The notes below the pieces were generated by a model. That model was not told the origin of the DNA and searched no databases. It saw only the letters and a program-made list of their open reading frames with translations. Positions 22,949 to 29,904 of a stretch of 64,000 nucleotides of DNA are shown here, piece by piece. Position 1 is the first letter of the stretch, and every line of letters starts with the position of its first letter. A program made the position numbers and the translations under genes. This DNA is from Betaproteobacteria bacterium (GTDB taxonomy: Bacteria > Pseudomonadota > Gammaproteobacteria > Burkholderiales > JAEUOS01): NCBI GenBank assembly GCA_028292405.1, contig JAQGMJ010000003.1, forward strand, positions 1 to 64,000, written 5' to 3'.

Positions 22949-23845
22949 ATGCTCACACTTCCCTTTCACAATCGTTACGACTACTCGGCGATCGAATCTC
23001 GCAAGGACTATGCCTGGCCGGACGGCAAGCGCCTGGCCTTTTACATCGCGCTGAATATCGAACACTTCGCCTTTGGCACCGGCATCGGCATGGACCCGAC
23101 CAATCGCGGCGGACCGCAAAGCCAGCGCAACTGGGCCTGGCGCGACTACGGTAATCGCGTCGGAAATTTCCGCCTGTTCCGCATGCTCGACGAGTTGAAG
23201 CTGCCCGCGACCATCCTGCTCAACAGCGAGGTCTGCGAGCATTACCCGGAGATCATCGCGCGCATCAAGCAGCGCGGCGACGACGTCTGCGGCCACGGCC
23301 GCACCAACGCCGAAGCGCTCAAGGGCTTGTGGGAGACCGACGAGCGCCGGCTGATCGAAGACGTCAGCTCCACCATCGAAAAGCACATCGGCTACCGCCC
23401 CAAGGGCTGGATGGGTCCGGCCGCGCTGGAATCGAACGTCACCTCCGACCTGCTCAAGGAGGCCGGCTACACCTACAACATGGACTGGCCCGCGGACGAC
23501 CAGCCGTTCTGGATGAAAACGCGCTCCGGACCGCTGCTCTCCGTGCCCTACCCGCTGGAGCAGAACGACGCCGGCTTTCTGGTCGGCCGCGACCACACCG
23601 GCCGCGAGTTCGCCGACATGATCGTCGACCAGTTCGAGGAGTTGCTGGAGGAGTCGGTGCACCGCCCGCTGGTGTGCCCGCTGTCGCTGCACGGCTTCAT
23701 CGTCGGCCAGCCCTTCCGCTTCCGGCCGCTGAAGCAGGCGATCGCGCATTGCGTGAACCACAAGCACGCGGACCGCGTGTGGTTTACCCGCGCCGGCGAC
23801 ATCGCCGACTACTGCATGAAAATGGAACCGGGACTTGTTCCTTAA
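22949..23845 (+). CDS. Polysaccharide deacetylase family (NodB/PuuE-like) hydrolase
   Basis: A 298-residue cytoplasmic protein (no signal peptide) of the carbohydrate-esterase-4/NodB fold, closest in style to PuuE-type cyclic-amide hydrolases. It shows RLAFYIALNIEHFAFGTG, LPATILLNSEVCEHYPEI, GDDVCGHGRTNAE (metal-binding His region) and KGWMGPAALESNVTSDLLKEAGY. It therefore more probably opens or deacylates a small amide than a polymer. It is followed 81 bp later by an acetamidase/formamidase gene and is divergent from a binding-protein gene, forming a small uptake-and-hydrolysis group. The substrate is unknown. Confidence 0.82.
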   Translation: MLTLPFHNRYDYSAIESRKDYAWPDGKRLAFYIALNIEHFAFGTGIGMDPTNRGGPQSQRNWAWRDYGNRVGNFRLFRMLDELKLPATILLNSEVCEHYPEIIARIKQRGDDVCGHGRTNAEALKGLWETDERRLIEDVSSTIEKHIGYRPKGWMGPAALESNVTSDLLKEAGYTYNMDWPADDQPFWMKTRSGPLLSVPYPLEQNDAGFLVGRDHTGREFADMIVDQFEELLEESVHRPLVCPLSLHGFIVGQPFRFRPLKQAIAHCVNHKHADRVWFTRAGDIADYCMKMEPGLVP

Positions 23846-23926
23846 ACCCAAAAAGGATTGGCACCGTTTCTTGCTTATGTCCTTTTTCCGCCGGCCCGCG
23901 CGCCGGCTTTCGCAAGGAAGCAAGCC

Positions 23927-24940
23927 ATGAATCAACCCGTCGACTCCCCCGCCATCGCCCAGGCCGCCACCCTGCCGCCGCTGGCGGCGGGCGCTACCCA
24001 TCATCATCTCGGCACCTCGCCCGAGACGGCGCACTGGGGATTTTTCGATGCCGCATTGAAGCCGGTATTGCGCATCGCCTCCGGCGACCGCGTCACCATC
24101 GATTGCGTTTCCGGCAATCCCGAAGACCTGCCGCCGGCAGGCAGCGGCTTCAACCTGCTGCCGGACCACCTGGCCGTGCACAAGGGCCTGGCCAAGGGCA
24201 GCGGCAACCACATCCTCACCGGGCCGGTCTACATCGAAGGCGCGGAGCCGGGCGATGTGCTGGAAGTGCGCATCCTCGACATCCGCCTGCGGCAGAACTG
24301 GGGCTGGAATATTTTTCGCGCGCTGATGGGCACGCTGCCGGAGGAGTTTCCCTACTTCCGCCGCATGCACGTGGCGCTCAATGCCGAGCGGCGCACCGCC
24401 ACCATGCCCTGGGGCCAGGAGATTCCGATCCGGCCGTTCTTCGGCCAGCTCGCTGTCGCGCCGCGTCCCGAATACGGGCGGCAGAATTCGAAGGAGCCGC
24501 GCGAATTCGGCGGCAACCTGGACAACAAGGAATTGATCCCCGGCAGCATCATCTACCTGCCGGTGTGGAACCGCGGCGCCCTGTTCTCCACCGGCGATGG
24601 CCATGCGGCGCAAGGTGACGGCGAGGTATGCGGCACGGCGATCGAGACCGCGCTTTCCGGCACCTTCGACTTCATCGTGCGCAAGGATCTGAAGGCTAAG
24701 TTGCCCTTCGCCGAATCGCCGACCCACCACATCACCATGGGGCTGCATGCCGATCTCGACGATGCCGCGCGGCAGGCGCTGTCGCAAATGGTCGACTTGA
24801 TCGCCGCCCGCCTGTCGATCAGCCGCGACGAGGCCTACCAGTTCGCCAGCTTCGTGGTCGACCTGCGGATCACGCAGACGGTGAACAACGTCAAGGGCGT
24901 GCACGCGATGATCGCGCGCGAACTGCTGCAGCGCGGTTAA
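23927..24940 (+). CDS. Acetamidase/formamidase family protein
   Basis: A 337-residue enzyme of the FmdA/AmdA family, which hydrolyses short-chain amides to acid and ammonia. The family features are THHHLGTSPETAHWGFFDA, GDRVTIDCVSGNPEDLP, ILTGPVYIEGAEPGDVLEV, GSIIYLPVWNRGALFSTGD, HAAQGDGEVCGTAIE and TVNNVKGVHAMI. The GDGHAAQGDGE motif near the middle contributes the active site. ATG 23927 follows AAGGAAG; the in-frame extension to 23858 is unsupported. It follows the deacetylase gene in the same direction. If they act in sequence, the first enzyme might release a simple amide that this one cleaves. Confidence 0.88.
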   Translation: MNQPVDSPAIAQAATLPPLAAGATHHHLGTSPETAHWGFFDAALKPVLRIASGDRVTIDCVSGNPEDLPPAGSGFNLLPDHLAVHKGLAKGSGNHILTGPVYIEGAEPGDVLEVRILDIRLRQNWGWNIFRALMGTLPEEFPYFRRMHVALNAERRTATMPWGQEIPIRPFFGQLAVAPRPEYGRQNSKEPREFGGNLDNKELIPGSIIYLPVWNRGALFSTGDGHAAQGDGEVCGTAIETALSGTFDFIVRKDLKAKLPFAESPTHHITMGLHADLDDAARQALSQMVDLIAARLSISRDEAYQFASFVVDLRITQTVNNVKGVHAMIARELLQRG

Positions 24941-24960
24941 GCCGCTGCGGCGGGACGTGT

Positions 24961-25743
24961 TCACGCACGCCCCGCCGGGGCCGCGCCTTCGATCTGCTCG
25001 CGCATGTGCAGCTTGACGCTGTGCACGTGCTCGCGCATCAGCAGTTCGGCGCGCGCGCCTTCGCGCCGGCACACCGCCTCGAAGATGCGGTGATGGTCGT
25101 CATGGCTGCGGCGCAGCCAGCCGAAATCGCGCCACAACACGTTGCGGTCCGAGAAGATCGGAATGTTGTAGCAGACCCGCAGCATGTCGTTGAGCATCGG
25201 GTTGTCGGCGGTTTGCAGCACCGCTTCGTGCAGCACCGCGTTGACCTCGGCGAAACGGTCGCGATCGGCGCTAATCAGCTTGCCCTTGGCGAAAATGCGG
25301 TCACCGCGATGCAGCGCTGCGCGGCACTGCGCCTGCAAGGCCTCGTCCATGCCGCGCTCGGCGGCCAGGCGCGCACCCAGGCCTTCGAGCGCGGCGCGAA
25401 TGTCGAAGGTTGCGATCAGCCGGTCCGCATCCAGGCGCCGCACGCTGTAGCCGCGGTTCGGCACGTACTCCACCAGTCCTTCGGCGGTCAGGCCGTGCAG
25501 GGCCGCGCGTATCGGCGTGCGTGAAACTTCCAGGCGCTCGGCCAGCAGTTCCTCCTGCAGGCGCTCGTTGGGCTGGAACTGGCCTTCCATGATGGCCTGG
25601 CGCAATGTGTCGGTCACCGACTGAGCCAGGGTGACCACCGCGGCGCCGCGCCCGGGGTCTCGCTCAGACCCGCCGCGCTTCGGACGGGGCCGTGCGGCCG
25701 CGCCGGCGGTTCGCGGCGAATGGCGAGGCGATGCGGGAGTCAT
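24961..25743 (-). CDS. GntR-family regulator (FadR/FCD subfamily)
   Basis: A 260-residue repressor-type protein. A disordered basic N-terminus (about 1-35) precedes the winged helix (about 40-105, LRQAIMEGQFQPNERLQEELLAERLEVSRTPIRAAL). The FCD ligand-binding domain (about 115-245) has metal-site His residues in HEAVLQTADN, HDDHHRIFEAV and MREHVHSVK. ATG 25743 follows AAGGA; the upstream TTG at 25773 is less likely. It is convergent with the amidase gene and divergent from the FAH-family hydrolase. Two near-identical palindromes (25786 and 25851) in the divergent spacer are probable operators, so it likely controls itself and the hydrolase, and possibly the amidase group. Confidence 0.9.
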   Translation of the reverse strand: MTPASPRHSPRTAGAAARPRPKRGGSERDPGRGAAVVTLAQSVTDTLRQAIMEGQFQPNERLQEELLAERLEVSRTPIRAALHGLTAEGLVEYVPNRGYSVRRLDADRLIATFDIRAALEGLGARLAAERGMDEALQAQCRAALHRGDRIFAKGKLISADRDRFAEVNAVLHEAVLQTADNPMLNDMLRVCYNIPIFSDRNVLWRDFGWLRRSHDDHHRIFEAVCRREGARAELLMREHVHSVKLHMREQIEGAAPAGRA

Positions 25744-25785
25744 CGGGCGAATTCCTTGCGGCGCAATTTTCAATGGATCGGTTCA

Positions 25786-25795
25786 TTGTATACAA
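25786..25795. promoter_or_regulatory. Probable GntR operator 1
   Basis: TTGTATACAA, a perfect 10-bp palindrome 42 bp upstream of the gntR start. FCD-type GntR regulators commonly recognise TTGTATACAA-like sites. Autoregulation is inferred. Confidence 0.6.
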
Positions 25796-25850
25796 ACATG
25801 CCGGAAAGAAGAAGGCTCCGTGATGGTGCGTCTCCGCACCAAAACCGGTT

Positions 25851-25893
25851 TTGGATACAATCGTATTGACAGTGCCGCTTCCGCCCTTCTAAA
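25851..25893 (+). promoter_or_regulatory. Promoter with GntR operator 2 for the FAH-family gene
   Basis: TTGGATACAA (25851-25860) matches operator 1 at 9 of 10 bases. It lies 5 bp upstream of a consensus -35, TTGACA (25866-25871), which is followed after 16 bp by TCTAAA (25888-25893) as -10. Binding of the GntR protein here would interfere with RNA polymerase, giving repression of the gene at 25966. Confidence 0.6.
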
Positions 25894-25965
25894 CTCGGCA
25901 AAAATCAGCGGCGCGCGGGAACCGGGCGGCAATGCCCGGGCAACGGCGCCGACGCAAGGAGCAGC

Positions 25966-26670
25966 ATGAGCATTCCATGGGTTTTCGATCCCGAACCGCG
26001 GCCTTCGCTGGCCGTGCGGGGCTCTTCAGCGCGCTTTCCGGTACGCCGCATCTATTGCATTGGCCGCAACTATCTGGCGCACATCCGTGAGATGGGCGAG
26101 GCCGACGAGCGCGACCTGCCGATTTTTTTCCAGAAACCTTCCGACTCCATCGTCGAGGAAGGCGTGCCGGTGCCCTACCCCAGCGCCACCGCCGACTATC
26201 AGTACGAGGCGGAGCTGGTGGTGGCCATCGGCCAGGCTGGTGAAAACATCGCCGCCGATGCGGCGCATGCGCACATCTTCGGCTACGCCGTCGGCCTGGA
26301 GATGACGCGGCGCGACCTCCAGCGCGCGGCCGCCAAGGCCGGCCACCCCTGGGAGAACGGCAAGGCCTTCGACCATTCCTCGCCCTGCGGCGCGATCGTC
26401 CCGGCGCAAACCTGCGGCCATCCGCAGGCAGGCGCCCTCCTGCTAAGCGTGAACGGCGAGTTGAAGCAAAAGACCGATCTCTCGCAACTGATCTGGAACG
26501 TACCCGAGATCATCGCCAACCTGTCGCGCCTGTACCGCCTGATGCCCGGTGACCTGGTCTACACCGGCACGCCCGACGGCGTCGGCCCGGTGGTGCCAGG
26601 AGACCGGCTGGAGGCGAGCGTGGAAGGCGTCGGCGCGTTCCACGCTGTCATCTCCGCGCATCAAGGGTAG
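25966..26670 (+). CDS. Fumarylacetoacetate hydrolase family protein
   Basis: A 234-residue FAH-fold enzyme, the size of single-domain acylpyruvate or fumarylpyruvate hydrolases. Motifs include YCIGRNYLAHIREMG, PIFFQKPSDSIVEEG, YQYEAELVVAIG (metal-binding Glu residues), GYAVGLEMTRRDLQ, GKAFDHSSPCGA and GDLVYTGTPDGVGPV. It would cleave a C-C bond in a 2,4-dioxo acid or hydrate a related compound at the end of aromatic degradation. AAGGAG precedes the ATG. The divergent GntR regulator and two operators point to substrate-inducible control. The natural substrate is not identifiable from the window. Confidence 0.9.
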   Translation: MSIPWVFDPEPRPSLAVRGSSARFPVRRIYCIGRNYLAHIREMGEADERDLPIFFQKPSDSIVEEGVPVPYPSATADYQYEAELVVAIGQAGENIAADAAHAHIFGYAVGLEMTRRDLQRAAAKAGHPWENGKAFDHSSPCGAIVPAQTCGHPQAGALLLSVNGELKQKTDLSQLIWNVPEIIANLSRLYRLMPGDLVYTGTPDGVGPVVPGDRLEASVEGVGAFHAVISAHQG

Positions 26671-26680
26671 CCAGCGCGGC

Positions 26681-28726
26681 TCAGGAGCGGGTCTCAACCG
26701 AAGTCGGCCGCACCCAGAACTGGAGCATGCCGCGAAACAGGTGCGGATGCTCCATTTCGAGCGCATCCCAATGTTCCAGGTCGAGCATCGCCGCATCTTC
26801 CGGAAAGCTTTGCCGGTAAAGCGCCTTGATGCGCGGCTGATGGTTGCTTGCCATGCCGAGGAATTCCAGCTGGTGCCGCGCCAGCATGTCCTGCAGTTGC
26901 GGCACGGTATAGCGCCGCTCCTGCACATGGAATAGCAGGTCGCGCACCATCGAAGTGGAATAGAAATCGGTCGCCTCCTGCATCAGGCGCGTATATTCCG
27001 CGCCAGGCTGCCGGCGCATCCAGGCGCGGCAGGCGCGTATGCCCTCGGGCGTCGCCGGCAGGCCCTGCGCCTCGATCTCGCCGCGCATCGCGACGATGTC
27101 GCGCCGCGCCAGCTCGCTGTACAGGCCGAGCATCAGGTAACCGTCGGGCCGCAGGCGGCGCAACAGCGCCCGCAAGCCCGCCTCGGGGTCGGCCATGTGA
27201 TGCAGCACGCCGACGCTTGAGATGACGTCGAACTTTTCGTCCAGCGCGTCAAGATCGAGGATGTCGCCGCGCAAGAAGCGCACATTGCGCGCACCCAACT
27301 CCTGCGCCTTGCGCACCGCGTAGGCCAGGCTGGCGCTGCTCAGGTCGATGGCGGTGATGCGCGCGCCAGCGAATACGCGCGCATAGCTCAGCGCGTGACG
27401 GCCGGTGCCGCACCCGGCGATCAGGATGTTCGGCGTGTCCGTGACGGGTGCGAGCGGCGGCCGGTTCGGTGCGATGTCGCGCAGCACATGCTCGATATAG
27501 GGCAGCGGCGCGGCGCGCGGGATGGACAGCCAGCGCGGGTACGGGTTCTCCTCGTATTGCGCCTTCACCGCCAGCGAGGTCTGGTCCTTGATCGCCGCCA
27601 GTTCCGGGAGGTCCTGCGCAAGCGCCGCTTCCGCCAGCGGCTCGGCCACCAGCATCTGCAGCAGGCGGCGGCGCACCGGTCCGGCCTGCGCCAGGTTGTC
27701 CCGCGCCCAGCGCGTGAAACCGGCATGCTGGTATAGCGGCATGTAGCAGCCGAGCACCCCCAGCTGCAGGTCGCTGTTGTCGCCGGCACTGCCGCCCTCC
27801 ACTCGCGCAAGATACTGGTAGACCCGCGCCGTTTCCTCCTCGCCCTGGTCCCATACGTATTCATTGAGGAAGCATTGGCAGGCCAGCAGCGATGCCAGGT
27901 TGGCGGCCAGGGCTTCCAGCCCGGGTTCGCGCGCGTCGGCCAGCGCCAGGTCGAGCAAGCCACGGCGCAGGCCGGTGAAAAAGGCTTCGCTGGAAAAATC
28001 CGACAGAGCGATTTTCTCCAGCGAGCCCAGCAGCAGCCAGTCGCCGCAAAACGCGCGCAATTCCTGCGGCGCGGCCTGCGCGATTTTTTCCCAGTCGAAA
28101 TCCAGCGCTTCCATCTGTCCGCGAAAGCGCCTGAAGCGACGGTCCAGCAGCGCCAGGCAAATGCCTTGCAGTTGCTGGTAGTCGATGTTGTCGCCCTTGA
28201 GGCAGATCAGCGCGGCGGTCTCCAGCGTCGCCGCCATCGCGGGATCCAGATCGCTGCAGGCCTGCGCGGCGCAGCGGCTGAAGCTCACCTGGTATTCCGC
28301 ATTGTCGGCGTCCAGCTCCACGCTGCGCGCGTGGCCGGCCAGGGCCTCCTGCAGCCGGTTCAGTTGTTCCAGCGCCCAGCCGCGCGCCGCCTGCGCCGGC
28401 GCAAAGCCCGGGGTCAGCGCGAGCGCCTGCTCATAGGCCGGCAACGCGTCCGCAAAGCGTCCTTGCCCGGCCAGGGACAGGCCGAGATTGAAGCAGCCTT
28501 CATGGTCCGGCGCTTGTTCCACTACCTGCCGGAACAGGTCTTCGGCCTCTTCCATTCGCCCAAGGTCGAGCAGCACGCGCCCGAGATTGAACAGAATGCT
28601 CGGCCGCCCAGGCATCAGCGCCAGCGCCTGCCGGTAGAGTTCTTCCGCGCCGGCGTGATCCTTCTCGACGTGCCGCGCCAGGCCGCTGGTGAAGAGTCCC
28701 CGCGCGCGGTCCATGACGTCGCTCAT
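26681..28726 (-). CDS. TPR-repeat and SAM-dependent methyltransferase fusion
   Basis: A 681-residue protein. TPR repeats fill the N-terminus (about 5-140, AEELYRQALALMPGRPSILFNLG and DALPAYEQALALTPGFAPA are two). A helical middle region (about 150-410) follows, then a class I methyltransferase domain (about 455-590) with motif I ILIAGCGTGRHALSYA, an acidic loop (ITAIDLSSASLAYA), GDILDLDALDEKFDVISSVGVLHHM and a C-terminal extension. Such fusions methylate proteins or cell-surface intermediates brought by the TPR part; the target is unknown. It starts at ATG 28726. Frames running further upstream to 28894 and beyond lack a good ribosome site. Confidence 0.85.
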   Translation of the reverse strand: MSDVMDRARGLFTSGLARHVEKDHAGAEELYRQALALMPGRPSILFNLGRVLLDLGRMEEAEDLFRQVVEQAPDHEGCFNLGLSLAGQGRFADALPAYEQALALTPGFAPAQAARGWALEQLNRLQEALAGHARSVELDADNAEYQVSFSRCAAQACSDLDPAMAATLETAALICLKGDNIDYQQLQGICLALLDRRFRRFRGQMEALDFDWEKIAQAAPQELRAFCGDWLLLGSLEKIALSDFSSEAFFTGLRRGLLDLALADAREPGLEALAANLASLLACQCFLNEYVWDQGEEETARVYQYLARVEGGSAGDNSDLQLGVLGCYMPLYQHAGFTRWARDNLAQAGPVRRRLLQMLVAEPLAEAALAQDLPELAAIKDQTSLAVKAQYEENPYPRWLSIPRAAPLPYIEHVLRDIAPNRPPLAPVTDTPNILIAGCGTGRHALSYARVFAGARITAIDLSSASLAYAVRKAQELGARNVRFLRGDILDLDALDEKFDVISSVGVLHHMADPEAGLRALLRRLRPDGYLMLGLYSELARRDIVAMRGEIEAQGLPATPEGIRACRAWMRRQPGAEYTRLMQEATDFYSTSMVRDLLFHVQERRYTVPQLQDMLARHQLEFLGMASNHQPRIKALYRQSFPEDAAMLDLEHWDALEMEHPHLFRGMLQFWVRPTSVETRS

Positions 28727-28892
28727 CGGCGCCCGTCCTGGCTCGCCGTAGAGTCGCGATGCTTCTTTTGACGCATTTCCATTGCCCTGGTTGTTTCCTG
28801 GAGCGAAGGATACACAAATGCAGGCTTGCCTCCATCCGGGCAATACATACCGGCCGTGTCCACCACCGGCAGGGCGCGGCAAACCAGATTCC

Positions 28893-28925
28893 AAAAAAAT
28901 GCCGCGGCATCGGGCCGCGGCATTT
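28893..28925 (-). terminator. Strong rho-independent terminator
   Basis: On the minus strand a perfect 12-bp stem (28897-28908 with 28914-28925; GCCGCGGC core) and a 5-nt loop are followed by a run of T residues (28896-28893). It closes the transcript of the low-complexity secreted protein just upstream. Confidence 0.9.
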
Positions 28926-28949
28926 CAGGCTTCGGACTTTCGAATGCCG

Positions 28950-29705
28950 CTATTGCGCGCCGGTGGTTGACATCGTGGTCGCCGGAACGTCCGTCGTGGC
29001 AGTCAGGTCGACGCTGCCGGGCGCGGTGCCGTTGGGCCTGGTGGCGGCGACCGCGGCGCCATTACCGGCGCCGCCGTTCGAGCCGTTCACCACACTGCCG
29101 TTGGACAGCGTAGTGGAATTGCCGGCGGTAGTACCCGTAATGCGGCCGTTGGGCGCCACCGTCGCGTTGGCATTGCCGTTGGGTAGCGTAGGTACCGCGG
29201 GCAGGAGGGCGTTCGGGCCGCTGCCGGTGAGTTGCAACTGTTGCGACGAAGACGTGGTCGGGGTACCGGTACTCAGGTCAACCGAGCCTGTCCCCGAGCC
29301 GTTTGACCGCGACGTGCTCGCGTTGAAGCCGGAGTTGCCGCTGGCAGTTGCATTCGCACTGCCGGAAGACTGCGTGCCATTGACGGTGGCGCTGCCGTTG
29401 TTGTTCCCGCTGGCACTCCCGGTGGCAATTCCGTTACCCGAGGTACCCGCGTTCACCCCGCTGGCCGCGCCGTTGAAGGTGGCGCCGCCCGTCGAGGACG
29501 TCGCACTGCCGTTGCCGCCGGTGCCGGTCACGGCCGCGACGCCGCCATTACCGCCACCCGAGGCCGCGGCAGTTCCGCCGCCGGCGCTGCCGCCAGAAGC
29601 GCCGCCCGCAGCGCCGCCCGCCGCGCCGGCCGCCAGCACGGGATTTATCGCCACAACCGCAAGGGATGCAGCGCCGATAGCCATCATTTTTTGCAAAGTG
29701 TTCAT
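28950..29705 (-). CDS. Secreted low-complexity Gly/Asn/Ser/Thr-rich protein
   Basis: A 251-residue protein with a signal peptide (about 1-26, MMAIGAASLAVVAINPVLA). The rest is Gly, Ala, Ser, Thr and Asn, with GGA, SGN and NGT-type units (GAAGGAAGGASGGSAGGG; NGNANATVAPNGRITG) and no Cys. There are hardly any charged residues. AAGGAG precedes tandem ATGs (29708 and 29705), and a strong terminator follows, so it is a well-expressed single gene. The composition suggests an extracellular matrix, adhesive or surface-coat role, but no family is recognised. It is next to, but not coupled with, paoC. Confidence 0.72.
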   Translation of the reverse strand: MNTLQKMMAIGAASLAVVAINPVLAAGAAGGAAGGASGGSAGGGTAAASGGGNGGVAAVTGTGGNGSATSSTGGATFNGAASGVNAGTSGNGIATGSASGNNNGSATVNGTQSSGSANATASGNSGFNASTSRSNGSGTGSVDLSTGTPTTSSSQQLQLTGSGPNALLPAVPTLPNGNANATVAPNGRITGTTAGNSTTLSNGSVVNGSNGGAGNGAAVAATRPNGTAPGSVDLTATTDVPATTMSTTGAQ

Positions 29706-29904
29706 CATGGTCTCCTTCAAGGATTTACGTTCTCCTCCGCCTGCCTATAAAGCAGCAAGCGAGGTGCCTGCGGCGGGGCTGGCCCGCCTCCGCGGCGCCG
29801 GGCCGTTAGCGCCTTAATGTCTTGTCGGCACGGCAGCGCGGCGGTAAGACTTGCGCGGCCGGTCAGCCCTACAGTCCCGGCGGCGGGATTGACCGAACCA
29901 TTTT

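Noticed and set aside
22931-25072. A 713-codon open frame on the minus strand
   Set aside because: Antisense to the deacetylase and amidase genes, which have clear family motifs; this frame has none.
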